This document shows positions 23,201 to 59,015 of a stretch of 64,000 nt of DNA, one piece after another. A model generated the notes under the pieces. The model had not been told where the DNA came from, did not search any database, and saw only the letters and a list, made by a program, of their open reading frames with translations. The stretch comes from Yamagishiella unicocca (taxonomy: Eukaryota > Chlorophyta > Chlorophyceae > Chlamydomonadales > Volvocaceae). The position numbers and the translations under genes were made by a program. The number at the start of each line of letters is the position of its first letter. The stretch's first letter is position 1. The DNA lies in contig BDSL01000013.1 of the NCBI GenBank assembly GCA_003116995.1, forward strand, positions 868,001 through 932,000. The letters run 5' to 3'.

Positions 23201-25625
23201 GCCCAGGTTGTTTCCGGCGCTGGTGAGCTGCCCGGGCATCATGGCCGCCTGGCGTTGCTGCTCCATGGGCAGCCTCTGACACGGCGATCCGCTGACGGCC
23301 AGCCGCACCTCCCCCTCCTTCTCCCGGGTGTCCAGTCGCGACATGCTGGCTGATCGGCGCGCTATCTCCACATCGCGACGCCGCTCAGGAGCTCCACTTT
23401 GCGACTGAAGCGATTCGCGCGCAGGGGTCGGCGAGTTTGGCAGCACCAGAGGCGTCAAGCCGTTGCACCCCACAGCGTAGAACAGCGTGTCCTCTTGCTG
23501 CTGTTGCTCGCTGGAGGCCCGCTGCTGCATGGCCAACAAGTTGTCAGTGGAGCGACTGGCCCCCTGGCTCACGCGCTGAGGGACAGCCTGCTGGCGGCTC
23601 GAGGGACGCTCAAACTCCGGCGCCAGGCGCGATGGGCCCGCAGGACCGGACCGTGCCGGCTGCGTGAGGGCGGATGGGCGCTGCGAGCGACGCACCAGTA
23701 TGGTCTGGTCGTCCCCCTCCTGCGAGAAGATAGCCTGCGCACGGCGTGCAGAGGGTTGCAAACTTGCATTGTCAATGCGCTAGGCCGGGCAGTCAGGTTG
23801 GGTCGATCTTAGCGGAGGATGCGGTGTCGCCCGCCTAGCACAGGACGGCGCTGCAAGAACTGCGGCTTCAAGCCATGCAAGTGCCAAAACATACGCGCTT
23901 TGCGTGCTAGCCGTGGACAAAATCCTGGTCCTGCCCCCCACGGTGTGGATGCTGTTATTGGTCGACCCGGCGGCGGCATGCTGCACTTTCAACCACGGCA
24001 CCGCCCGGGGGACAACTTACCCCCGCCAACATGAGTTGCAGTCGCACCCCCGCGCATGCAGTCCCGCGCAAGCCACCATTCATGCATTACAAAAATCGCC
24101 TGGCGGTTTCTGATGTAAGCAACTTCTTCCGCGCACAAGGAGCACCCACTCTCCCGATTGGACGCACCCGTTGGAGGCCGAAGTCTGCCAGCTTGGCGGT
24201 CCGCAGGCCACCTGTGAGCAGCACGTTCTCGAGCCTGCAGGCCAAGGGCCGCAGCGATGGGTGTAGGACAGCAACCGTGTCAACCGTGCGTCGCGAGAAT
24301 TGGTTGGAGAAAACTGCCACAGCGTTGCTGCCAGCCAACGTCTCGTGCCCAAACTGAGCTTAACCACCCAGCACGATTACGCCTATTGGCGTGTCAACTT
24401 CGTCCGAAGCCAGGACGGGGGTCATGCTGTCATATCCTATTCAGCGCCTACCCAGAGTCTGCTCTTCCACAGTTGTACCTTGCAACAGCAAGGGCAACAT
24501 CATAGCCATTGGGCCATGAGCCCAACATCGACCTCCGACAAACCCCGACTCACTTGACGTCACGGTGAATGCGAGGAGACCCATCTTTGCCGCCCGTGTG
24601 AAGATGCTGCAGGGCCCGTGCGACGTCAATTAACCAGCCCAGTGCCTGGGAGAACGAATATTTTTGGACGGTCCCCGATAGCAGCTGCTTTACCATCAGG
24701 CTCGCCAGGGAGCCGCCCTGCGCGGAAATTGTAGGCAAGCGCACACGCATGGTTGAGCGCCTAGTGGGATCAGGGTATGTTTCCGGCATGTCAGCAGGCT
24801 ATATATACAACAATCACAGGGAATCAGCCGCAGCCTGGCGGCGCTCGATAGCGCGCTGGTGGTTATCTAGACGCGCTGTTGCGCACAGCGTATTGCAGGC
24901 ACACGTGGGACGATATTAGGATTCCACAGCTGGTACACGTCACGTACCTCCATCATTTCCAGTACAAGGGCATATGCGGGCTGGGTGTGGCCATCCAAGC
25001 CAGGAAACTGGGGCGGCAGCTTCAACAAACCATACGCGATGATAATGTTCCTGCCAGGGAAACACAGGAGCAGCGCACGCATGTATGTTGTTTAGTACCC
25101 AACGGTGGCTGGGTCGTTGTCCCCACAGGCGTGCGATTAACTCCAGTGCGCTGTCGAAGATTGGGATTCTGATGTGACAAATGTTGCCTAATCACACATC
25201 AATAACCGAGAAACCGGGAGGCATTGCATCACATGCGGCAGGGGTCCTTCCGGGCCATAGCGCCACGAAAGGGCGCACTGCGCATCGCCACTCACCGGTG
25301 ATCTATTTGAAGCATGAGCTGCGCCTCGTCCCTGAACAAGCGCAGCTCCTGACTCGTTTCATCGGAATACTCCGGATGGAGCACCTGGGGTCGGCGTGCA
25401 CACAGCTCATCATGAAAGCCAGTAGTGCACAGTAGTGTACCTATGATGTGAGCGACCACATCCGGCCCGTTCTACCTTGACGGCAACGGCGAACGGTGCG
25501 CCATCTGCTGTTTTCAGTACGCCGCTCTTCACAACGGCAAAGCCACCCTTGCCGAGGGTCTTCCCTATCTTCAAGGACTCGAGAGGCGCGGGCAAAACGC
25601 CCCTGCGCTGGGCAACAACCTCCAT
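20293..25625 (-). CDS. Protein kinase with giant activation-segment insertion and CaaX tail
   Basis: Eight exons, all phase-consistent: 25625-25476, 25384-25296, 25050-24948, 24717-24554, 24234-24168, 23734-21758, 21252-20957, 20434-20293 (2,988 nt, 995 aa). The product is a predicted Ser/Thr or TKL-like kinase. The P-loop is GKGGFAVV, with VAVK (Lys50), an alphaC region ELRLFRDEAQLML, HRNI, LVLEMMEGGSL, catalytic loop HRDVKLENVL (Asp167), ADFG (Asp186), SLMYLAPEA (APE 865-867), DVYSLAILMYELF and WHQDPVQRPD. All catalytic residues are present. Between DFG and APE lie about 680 residues, nearly all from one 1,977-nt exon, where kinases normally have 20-35. The C-terminus is CGCIIS: a CaaX box preceded by another Cys, suggesting prenylation and membrane anchoring (inference). 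The ATG at 25625 follows an in-frame stop. It shares a short divergent promoter with the ACR gene. Confidence 0.85.
21440..21750. repeat. 62-bp minisatellite in kinase intron 6
   Basis: About five tandem copies of a 62-bp unit containing CACGAGTCGATGAGGCCTCC and CCACCCCACGCCACCAGACA. Copies differ at very few positions (CTATTCTCC/CTACTCTCC, AGACAC/AGTCAC). The array fills most of the intron between 21253 and 21757 and ends right at the donor of the insertion exon. Confidence 0.85.
21758..23734 (-). other. 659-codon low-complexity insertion exon of the kinase
   Basis: A single exon, acceptor GCGCAG at its 5' side and donor GTGAGT at its 3' side, phase 0 at both ends, so skipping it would leave the kinase frame intact and join DFGLQR directly to VFSLTGRTG. 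The content is Ser/Ala/Gly/Pro-rich with many Arg-x-x-Ser and Ser-Pro sites, a Q-rich patch (SSEQQQQED) and no domain I recognise. The coding frame has no stop over 2 kb in GC-rich DNA. A long plus-strand frame (21933-23279) is its shadow. Confidence 0.8.
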
Positions 25626-25897
25626 TTGTAGGAAACTCTGGAGTCTGGAGACGCTCAGGTCACCCGACCTAGAATGCTAAGTTTAGAATCATAATGCTGA
25701 CAACTCATTAGTACTGTACGCACACGTGAATCATCGGATTTGCCAGGTGCCGCAGGTGGTATGGTTGTTCATCAGTATCGTACGAGTCAAAACTGGTCCA
25801 TGTTCCGTAGCTGCGTTATCTGTTCAATTTTGATACAAGCGTTCCGGGTTGGCGGCCATGACCCGGTAGTACCCGTCGCCTAGCTGTCTCAGCAGCC
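25626..25897. promoter_or_regulatory. Divergent promoter region, kinase / ACR gene
   Basis: 272 bp separate the two start codons, which point away from each other. No clear TATA box is seen. Both 5' UTRs and both promoters must fit here unless upstream non-coding exons exist. Co-regulation is possible but not shown. Confidence 0.5.
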
Positions 25898-28800
25898 ATG
25901 AACGCAATTCTACTGCGCACGTTGCAGCCACCGCGCACGCCTAGTCTGCTGGCCTTTAGCGACTATCGGGAAGCAGAGCAAGCCAACGGTGCAAAGCAAT
26001 CTTCAGTAGCAGCAAATGGCGCTCTACTGGAATATGAGACGCTTGAGCTACGCGTGCATCCCCCAAACGTGAGACGCCGCACCCCGAGAGGCATGGTCAC
26101 CTCTGCCTATCCGTTACCAAGTTATACCTCTGCTTTCAGGTTAATATCGACAACGACTCCTATGCGGATCGCACTCTTATCACGCTGGACAGCGCGAATC
26201 GTCCCGGGACCCTCGTCGAAGTCGTGCAGCTTTTGACTGAGTTGGGACTTTGCGTCATCAAAGCGCGAATATCTTCGGATGGAGGCTGGTTTGTCGACGA
26301 ATTCTCGGTCACAGACTCAGGAAAGAAGGTCACGAACGAGCGCAAGCTGCGTGCTATCCGTAAGGTGCGCCGGCGTCCGTGTTGTTACCTGGCTAGTGGT
26401 GGCTACTTGGGGTTTTGGCTTTGCGGGGAATCCTCGTGCGGAGGGTGAGGTTGTGGGCGGCAGTGTGGATTTGCTGGGTGACGGAGTCCAAGCAGCACGA
26501 AGAAGGTGGCGGTTATGGGACATGGCACGGGTGCACCAGGGCAGCGCATGTTTGAGCACGTAGGCGTCATGAGGCCTGGCAGGTGGCGACACATGCGAAG
26601 ATCAGGAACACATATCCCTGCAATACCCGTAGTGCGGCTTGGGGGCAGGGAGCCGGCAAGTTATGTCACGTACGCACTCCGGGCACTAGATGGAAGCTAT
26701 GGACCGCACAATAAACTAACACTGAAGTACAGGGAGGAAAGGAGTCTATCATTGTCATGCAGCAAGTGCCAGGAAGGTTGGTCACGGAATAAGAAGGCGT
26801 TATCCCCATACATGTGTTATATATCAGGGCAGGGCCAAGGGTTCCTCCTCTTGCACGCAACGATTACTCCTACGCTCCTTGCCGCCTCACGCGCCACACC
26901 TAAGCCTACATGCCTCAAGCGCCTGCCAGAGGCGCCCACAGTGCTGTGAATACCTCATGCTGACTCCCGTCCCCCGTCTCCGTCCGTGCGCCTCTCCCCC
27001 TGCCACGACGCGTGCGTCACGCAGGTCCTCTCCGTTGACACCGACCCGGGGTCAGACAACGAGGCCTCCGCGGACAGCGCGCTCGAGGAGGCCGCGCAGA
27101 GCTCCACCCTGTTCGAGCTGGCGGGCAACGACCGCATAGGGCTGCTGGCGGACGTGATTGAGCTGCTCAAAAACAACGGCTGCGAGGTGCGCAGCGCGGC
27201 GGTGTGGACGCACCACAACCGCTGTGCGTTCGTCATCAGCGTGCTGGACTGCGCCGCGGGGTTGCCCATCAAGGACGGAATCAAGCTGGCGCGGCTGCGG
27301 CAGCTGCTGCTGTCGATGATCGACAGTCAGGGCGACTCCGTGGTCAACGTGACCAACACCAAGGGCCTCATACACTACGAGCGCCGCCTGCATCAGCTGC
27401 TGCTGAAGGAGGAGGAGGCGCAGTGGAGGCGGCAGGACAACCTGGCGGCCCAATACGAACAGGAAATAGCGGAGCAGCAGGCGCTGCAGGAGCGGCGATG
27501 GGCGGGGCCGACCGTGGGGGGCAGTGCGGGTGCGCAGCGCCCTGCCGCCGCCGTACGGCCACAGTTGCTGCAACCATGCGCAAGCGCCTTGGCATCACCC
27601 TCCATGGCGGGCGCATTGGCGTCGCCCAGCAGCGTGCTTGTAACGTTGACTTCACCCAAGCAGCCGGCGGCGGCCACCGCGGCGGCAGCAGCAGCCGCTG
27701 CAGCGGCCGCCGCCGCCGCCGCCAATGTCACAGTAGCTACTGGGTCACCCACGATGTGCAGTCCGGAGGGCAGCGCGCACGGGGGCGTGTGTTGCCTGTC
27801 CTTGGCGGACGGCCAGGGGGCTGCGGGGCAAGCGTGCTCCGTATCGTCCGGTGTCGGAGGTGCCGCGAAGGCAGGGTTGGGAGCGACAGCGGCCGAGGCG
27901 AGTAGCGGGCAGCCCATCGCCAACGGCGGGAAGACAGGCGCTGTGTCGCCGTCTGATTCTTCAGCGGGGGCCAGTGGGGCATCGGGCCCTACGTCCGCGA
28001 ACGGCGTGAGTGAAGGCCCCTCAACTTCGTCGTCGTCGTCGCCACCCGGTTCCTTGCCCGCCGCCGCGCTGGTGGCGCCGCCCTCTCCCTGCCCGCCGAT
28101 GGCACCGCCGGCGTCTACCGCCCAGAAACCGGAGGTGTGGGTGCAACACACAAAGCAGCACAACTACTGGACCGTTAGCATCCGCTGCCGCGACAGGCAG
28201 AAGTTGCTATTCGACACGGTTTGCACACTAGCGGACTTGAACTACGGTATGTTCGGGTTCGAGGCAGGCGTGAGGGCGCGACCTAGACGTGTGGAAGGGA
28301 GGTTGGTCTGTTCGGCGGGCAATGGTTGTGTTATGGATGTCAAGTGGGCGACTCCAAACCCTGCATGAGTAACCAACCCTTCTTGCAGTCTCAGGTCACG
28401 GAGTGGGGTTCACCTGGCAATGACCTTCGTAACCGGAGGGTCACGTATCCGCGCGGCGATGATCTAGCAGGGTTGGCGGTTGGCAGCTACGCCAGTACCG
28501 TTTCCTTACAGTACGATGCACCTGCCGGAAGTGTCGTATCTCGCTGAGTTGTTGCTCCTTTCCCCTGACAGCTCGTCTGCCCCGACCTGTTTCCCACGAA
28601 GACGTTGGCAAACTCCCTGGCCCTGCCAAACCCGCCAGATGTGTACCACGGTGCCGTGGACTGCGAGATCGAGCGGGACAAGGTCGGTGCGAAGGTCAGC
28701 ATCGCGGTACAGACCTTTTACATGCGGCCGCGCTACGGTGACTCCTTCTGGGACCCCAAGAAGGCCGCCAAGCTGAGGTACATGCTGGAGTGCGCCATCC

Positions 28801-29267
28801 AGAGGCGGCAGCCCCAGGGCACCAAGGTCCACATCCAAGGTGCGTTCGGCGGCGGCGCCGGCAGCAGCGGCGGCACCACCGACCTGCCGGCGCTGACGGC
28901 CGTGTGGCGCAAGTTTGGGCTATGCATCACCCGCGCCAAGGTGCGCGCGCTGGCGGGCAGCGCCGGCGAGCACACCTTTTACCTTGTGGACAACTACGGC
29001 CGGCAGCCGGCGGACACGGTGGTGCAGCAGGCCTGCCAGCAGATCGGCGGAGTGCGCCTCGCGCGACCGGATGCTGGGGGGCTGCACAACGGCGGCGTCG
29101 GCCATGGTGCCGTGTCCGGGGCCGCGGCGGCTGCGGCGGCGGCGGCGGCGGGGGCCGCACGCGGCGACTCGACAAAATTTGGGTTCACTGTGTATTCGAG
29201 GCCGGGCTGGGGTGGGCCTGGGGCTCACCATGGCAGCCCCACCAGCAGCGTTGCGGACTCAATTTAG
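25898..29267 (+). CDS. ACR-type protein with four ACT domains
   Basis: Exons 25898-26068, 26140-26364, 27025-28246 and 28639-29267; phases 0, 0, 1/2 agree and give 748 aa. ACT1 (about 58-130): VNIDNDSYADRTLITLDSAN, ISSDGGWFVDEFSVTD. ACT2 (about 159-240): STLFELAGNDRIGLLADVIE, then VRSAAVWTHHNR, as in plant ACR proteins. An Ala/Ser/Pro linker of about 230 residues follows. ACT3 (about 500-605) is split by an intron: RDRQKLLFDTVCTLADLNYD joined to VYHGAVDCE. ACT4 (about 622-690): LPALTAVWRKFGLCITRAKV, HTFYLVDNYGRQPAD. Plant ACRs are regulatory proteins thought to sense amino acids or related ligands. This one differs by its long linker and an Ala-rich C-terminal tail. The start gives a short N-terminus before ACT1, as in the family. 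Its 3' end faces the ligase gene. Confidence 0.9.
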
Positions 29268-30444
29268 CCCAGGGGGGGATGGGATGGGAGCATGGATGCT
29301 GTCGAATGGCGTCGCACGTTCGCCGGTGCAGCCAACAGGATTGTGCTGGCGGCAAGGCTGGTGTGGATGGAAACGGGCAGGTGATGCAGGATTTTGCATG
29401 GCAGTTGGGGGGGCAGAAACGTGTGGCAGAGTGTGGTTACGGTGGCAATGATTTGATTGATCGGCGGGGTGGCATGCGTTCTCACCTTATCACAACACTG
29501 AACTGCACGTTGGGCGGTTTTCAGCCGCATCAGGCTCATAGTACCGTGATATCACGCATAGCGGCGGCAGATAGACGATTAGCACAGCACATCGGGCAAG
29601 GGCATGGCCATGCCCTTCGAAGGCGCTGACGGACCGGCGAATGAGGCGCCGCTAAGGACATCCGTTTGCGTTCTTTGTGATTACGTGTGGGGCGCGCAAG
29701 CCAATTATTGTTCCACGGCGTGGTGCATATTGTGCACAATGTTTTTGCACCGCTGATAGGGGCGTCTGTCGCGTCGCGCTGCCGGCAAGTGTTCCTGCGG
29801 TGTGTGTTTGTCACGCAGCGATGACAGTGCCGCTGTAGGGTGCGGTTTTGATGTATTTGAGATTGCAATTAAGCATCAGTACTTGCTGTTCATGTCTGAT
29901 GCAAGGAACGCGTGCTGGCTGTCCGTTGCAGGAAAAACGGACGCGCGTACTTGAATAGTTACATCCATGAAAAGCCCGCCTGAGTGTAGGCGATGGCTGT
30001 CTAAGGGTCGACGCCTGTGCAACGCCGACACGCTTTCAAACACGCCGCTTATGCAGCGCCCCCCTATACATGGAAACCCTCCACACCTACCCACGCGTAC
30101 AACTTGACGACGGGCGTCGACGGGCGCCCAGTTGTAGACATAATCAGATCCGCCTACGCCCTCGGCCCCGTAACATCGCACATGCTACTTGTTTGGGTGT
30201 GTCATGCGTCCACGCTGCAACCCCTCCTCGTTGCCCTTTGGCTACCCATGCAGCGGAGGCAGCAGTCCTCCTACCTAGTGCACGCTAATCTTATACGCCG
30301 CTGCCAACCCGCGCAACCCTTAACTACGCGTACAACTGTCGCCGGCGAGAACCCCCCCTCCTACCGCGCCCAGTCGTCGCATTCCTGTTCCTACGTTTCG
30401 CCACTACCCACCCACCCATCGGGATTCCCTCGCAACGCGACGTT
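29268..30444. other. Convergent intergenic region (3' UTRs)
   Basis: Lies between the stop codons of the ACR gene (plus) and the ligase gene (minus). On the minus strand a TGTAA-type polyadenylation signal (TTACA on plus, about 29958) sits about 485 bp past the ligase stop, a usual 3' UTR length for these algae. I found no such signal for the ACR gene. No further gene is seen. Confidence 0.45.
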
Positions 30445-56031
<25,587 letters not shown>

Positions 56032-56628
56032 TGCGGAGAAACCAGCTCCGCCCTTAGCCGTTTAGCATTGGAAGGACAACCTGTCGCGCATAGCGTAAAC
56101 GGTGATGGGAAATCCAGAGTCTTTGCTGCAAGGACACCTAATATGGTTTTGAAACCATGATTGTGTGCTTGGATGGGTTTTCTCACATGCATGTGCACTT
56201 TTGCTCGTAGGCAATGTCACCGATGCCAATGCCTGCCTGTATGACCGTCGCATGGCTTTACTAACCACAAATTGTGAAATAGTGACATAATAAAAACCCG
56301 AATGCAATGTAGTGCAATGCATGGGGCATTAATCGAGGTGTCTCTATGGCAAGGCAAGGCCTGCCCTTTGGCGCGCAACAGGAAGAAACAAAGTGTAGTC
56401 GGACATATTTCCCCATGGGGGGAATGAGGGAGGCGGGGGAAGGTAATGGGAGGAAAAGTAAAGTAACTTGTCCTGGTCGCACCGCGTCGCGCAAACAGTG
56501 TGTATGCATGCCGGGGCATGCCCCAGACGATGACCAGTACCTATGAGCCTCATACCACCGCATTTCAATTATTTGCAGGTAGGTGGCTGCCAGGCCGGTC
56601 GGTCTTTAAGGCTATAAACCACAAAAAG
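56032..56628. other. Upstream region of the ligase gene
   Basis: About 600 bp between the ligase start codon and the first virus-like coding fragment. It must hold the ligase 5' UTR and promoter unless a non-coding exon lies further out. No motif is clear. The left border of the virus-like element lies here or just to the right. Confidence 0.4.
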
Positions 56629-56765
56629 TATAGTCTGGTGCAGCAGGCAAGGCACGCCACGCCGCACCCACCCCACCCACCAGCGACATCGTTGAGGACG
56701 CTGTGCGCGGGCTAAACCCGGAGCAGCTGCCCGAAACCCCCATGGTCAAGCTCGTGGACGCCTGA
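56629..56765 (+). pseudogene. C-terminal fragment of an unknown element gene
   Basis: Open frame after an in-frame TAG, no start codon, ending IVEDAVRGLNPEQLPETPMV plus a few residues and TGA at 56763. It is tightly upstream of the penton-like start (56795), the usual spacing of the element genes. I read it as the tail of a gene whose front was lost at the left border. Function unknown. Confidence 0.4.
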
Positions 56766-57417
56766 GAAAAACCTTGACACATAGCAAAAACGCCATGCGC
56801 TTCTTCCGCATCCAGCTGAGCTCTGCAAACGTGGTGCACGGGGACTGGCGGGATGGCATGCACTTCATTGACCTGCCAGAGTGGCTTGCGGGAGACACCT
56901 CCAACTGGCAGATAGCAATCGAGTCATTCATTGTCAGCGTGAACACTGTGCCCGCAAACGCGCCGTACTTTATTGAGAGCAACACCCTCACCCAGGGCAG
57001 CGGCCTGCTGGTTCGGGTGGGGCGCACAGGCACATACACCATGCCATCATCATCAGAATCCTCAGAGGACTCTGACTCATAGTACACGACCTTTCTGCGT
57101 GTCTTTCGTGCTGCTGGTGCAGGGACGGTCTGAGGCGCGCTGGGCGGCTGTGGCGGCTGCGGCACGCTCTGGGGCTCTGGGGCTCTGACCACAGCCACAG
57201 GCGGCGCTGGCGCTGGCGCGGGAGGCTCTGGGGCTTTTTTGCTTTCCCTCTGAGCTATTGCCTTCAGGGCACGCTTTTTCTCCAGAGCTTTGGCGCGCGC
57301 AGCAGCCAGCTGCGCCAGACGCTCTGCAGATAGCGGCTTTCTGGCCACTGTAGCTCTGGCGCGGGGAGGATCCAGCGGTCTCTTACCCTCAGAGTCACTG
57401 TCAGAGCGGTCAGACAT
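56746..57417 (-). CDS. Hypothetical element protein with acidic/basic low complexity
   Basis: Starts MSDRSDSDSEGKRPLDPPRA; a basic Ala/Lys/Arg region (ARAKALEKKRALKAIAQRES) and a Pro-rich stretch follow, then KTRRKVVYYESESSEDSDDD. Beyond about residue 125 the frame runs antisense through the penton piece, so the original C-terminus was probably replaced at the junction. A TATA-like box lies 20-25 bp upstream of the ATG. Function unknown; it could be a nucleic-acid-binding or virion protein. Confidence 0.4.
   Translation of the reverse strand: MSDRSDSDSEGKRPLDPPRARATVARKPLSAERLAQLAAARAKALEKKRALKAIAQRESKKAPEPPAPAPAPPVAVVRAPEPQSVPQPPQPPSAPQTVPAPAARKTRRKVVYYESESSEDSDDDGMVYVPVRPTRTSRPLPWVRVLLSIKYGAFAGTVFTLTMNDSIAICQLEVSPASHSGRSMKCMPSRQSPCTTFAELSWMRKKRMAFLLCVKVFLRRPRA
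56795..57082 (+). pseudogene. Penton-like minor capsid protein, N-terminal piece
   Basis: ATG 56795 gives MRFFRIQLSSANVVHGDWRD, then WQIAIESFIVSVNTVPA, the style of the first strands of a PLV/virophage single-jelly-roll penton. Native similarity probably stops at about residue 75; the remaining text to the stop at 57082 (SSSESSEDSDS) is antisense to the acidic tail of the minus-strand gene, so a rearrangement junction lies near 57020-57050. The C-terminal part of the same protein appears at 59016-59358. Identity as penton is inferred from pattern and context. Confidence 0.5.
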
Positions 57418-57445
57418 TTTACAGAGTGCATAATTTATAGAGCGC
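57418..57445 (-). promoter_or_regulatory. TATA-like box upstream of the 57417 gene
   Basis: Minus strand reads CTATAAATTATGCACTCTG and then the ATG about 22 bases on. The close TATA-to-ATG spacing fits a viral-style short leader more than the host genes here. Confidence 0.35.
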
Positions 57446-57481
57446 GCCAGAGGTCTGAGGCGCTCTGAAGCTCTCTGTAGG

Positions 57482-57786
57482 TCAGTGCATCTGGGCCTGC
57501 ACGGGCTGTGTGCGCATGATGGGCATGTGCTGCTCGGCGCACCACACGCCGTCCAGAGGCCTGGGGCAGAACATGCACGAGTCGTCGCCTGGGGCGCCTA
57601 GGGTCTGGCGCCCAAAGAAGTTGAGCGGCACCTGGTCCAGGTAGCCCCTGTAGCGGTATAGGGAGGAGTGCAGCTCGGTGCTTGGCTGGTCAATACGCTG
57701 CTGGTGGCGGTAGTAGCTGACCTGCGCGCGGCCGTCGCGTGCTGCAGAGGACTGCGCGTCCCTTTTTACCTGTGTGTGGGAGAATA
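57482..57786 (-). CDS. Small Cys/Tyr-containing element protein, start unclear
   Basis: The frame overlaps the MCP stop region and ends at TGA 57482-57484. It reads VSYYRHQQRIDQPSTELHSS, YRYRGYLDQVPLNFFGRQ, then DDSCMFCPRPLDGVWCAEQH. There is no ATG upstream in frame before the conserved-looking text, so either the start was lost, a frameshift lies upstream, or translation is coupled to the MCP. CxxC...C pattern is noted but too short to call a zinc site. Product not recognised. Confidence 0.4.
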
Positions 57787-57788
57787 AT

Positions 57789-58688
57789 TCACGGCTCTAG
57801 CGTGCCGTCTGCAGACAGGCGGCTAGTGAACTTGGCAATCACGAGCGCAAAGTTGCCGGTTGCCACGGCGCCGGTGTTGGGCAGTAGCTGTGTGTCAAAG
57901 GTGACATTGAATGCATCTCCGGTTGAGGGCTCATCGACGCGCGCACCCACGGCCCACACAGAGCGGATGAGGTTGGCAATGACGGGCGCAAGTGCGGTGC
58001 CAATGCGGCTCACTAGCGGCGTGGGGAAGAGACCCGTGTCAGGGAACAGCAGCTGCATGTACGCTTGGTAGTTGGACGCCAGGGGTGCGTGTGTGAGAAG
58101 GGGTTTGCCGTTGATCCGGAACTGCCAAGTGAAGTTGGGCATCGTGCTGGTGCCGCTGCCGTGCGCAAAATAGTGGCTGGTGCCGTGGTGGTCGGTGGTT
58201 GTGCTGATTGCGCGTGAGCGGTAGTCAGGAGGCAGGAACGTCCCACTCCAGCTTCTTGCACTCCACAGTCATCTGCGTCTGCTGTGAGTAGCTGCCGTTT
58301 TGCTCCATGTACAGCTTGAAACTTTCGAACTCGAAGCTGCTTGTTGGCGCCTCATCTGAGCTCTGGGTGGTGAGGTGGATGTCTGACAGCGCATAGGTGG
58401 CCGCAGCGTTGTTGGAGATTAACACGGCGTTTGACGCGAGGGTGAGCACGATGGTGAGGGGGCCGCTCATGGCACGCGTGTCAATCACGGCGCCGCTGCC
58501 TAGGAAGCCGTACCACTGTGTCATGCAAAAGGGTGACTGGTTGACGGTGTAGATGGCGTTGTTAAGGCCGTTTGTAATCCATGCGCTGTTGCTAATCACG
58601 CTGCGCGCCTGCATGTCTTGGATGTTGCGGTCGTAGTCGGCTAGGATGCGGAACAGCTGGTTGTAGTAGGGGATGGCACTCTGGTAAA
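57789..58688 (-). pseudogene. Major capsid protein-like gene (double jelly-roll), truncated and frameshifted
   Basis: Reads SAIPYYNQLFRILADYDRN, SNSAWITNGLNNAIYTVNQS, then SFEFESFKLYMEQN, KKLEWDVPAS and a stop at 58225; the adjacent frame continues through SHYFAHGSGTSTMPNFTWQF, SNYQAYMQLLFPDTGLF and NFALVIAKFTSRLSADG to the stop at 57789. A single-base indel near 58220-58230 splits it. The N-terminus is cut at about 58688, where unrelated DNA begins. About 300 codons remain; PLV/virophage MCPs are roughly 450-650. The assignment rests on the PYYNQLFR..YDRN and QFRINGK..YQAYM pattern plus the penton neighbour. Structure prediction should decide. Confidence 0.55.
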
Positions 58689-58725
58689 AGGGGGGTCCTG
58701 GAGTCCGTAAAACAGGGTGCCAAAA

Positions 58726-58754
58726 GTCCGTAATGAGTAGCCGGCATTACGGAC
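58726..58754. repeat. Perfect 10-bp hairpin with related flanking motifs
   Basis: GTCCGTAATG, a 9-nt loop, and CATTACGGAC. The words GGAGTCCG (58700, 58766) and TTAGTCCGTCATTAGG (58824) repeat the theme around it. It sits exactly where the MCP gene is cut off, so it may be a mobile-element end or the scar of one. Confidence 0.6.
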
Positions 58755-59015
58755 CAGAAACCCCTGGAGTCCGCTATCGAATTCGTTACATGTTGGGTCC
58801 AGGCAGTGTTTACGGAGACATTAGTCCGTCATTAGGGGACCCTTTTACGCAGCGGGCGGTCATTCTGCCCGCTTCCGCCCTCCCTGCCGTGGCCCCCCGC
58901 GCTCCCCCTGCCACCCGTGGCCATCCGCGCACCCCAGCCCTGCCTGCTGGCGGTCGTTCTATGCTCGAGCTCCGCCCGCCCACGCACCCTGCTCACCGAC
59001 CCCTGCCCAAGGAAC

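Noticed and set aside
21933..23279. 448-codon plus-strand open frame
   Set aside because: It is antisense to the kinase insertion exon, which has splice sites in phase and joins conserved kinase motifs. GC-rich codon bias opens the opposite frame.
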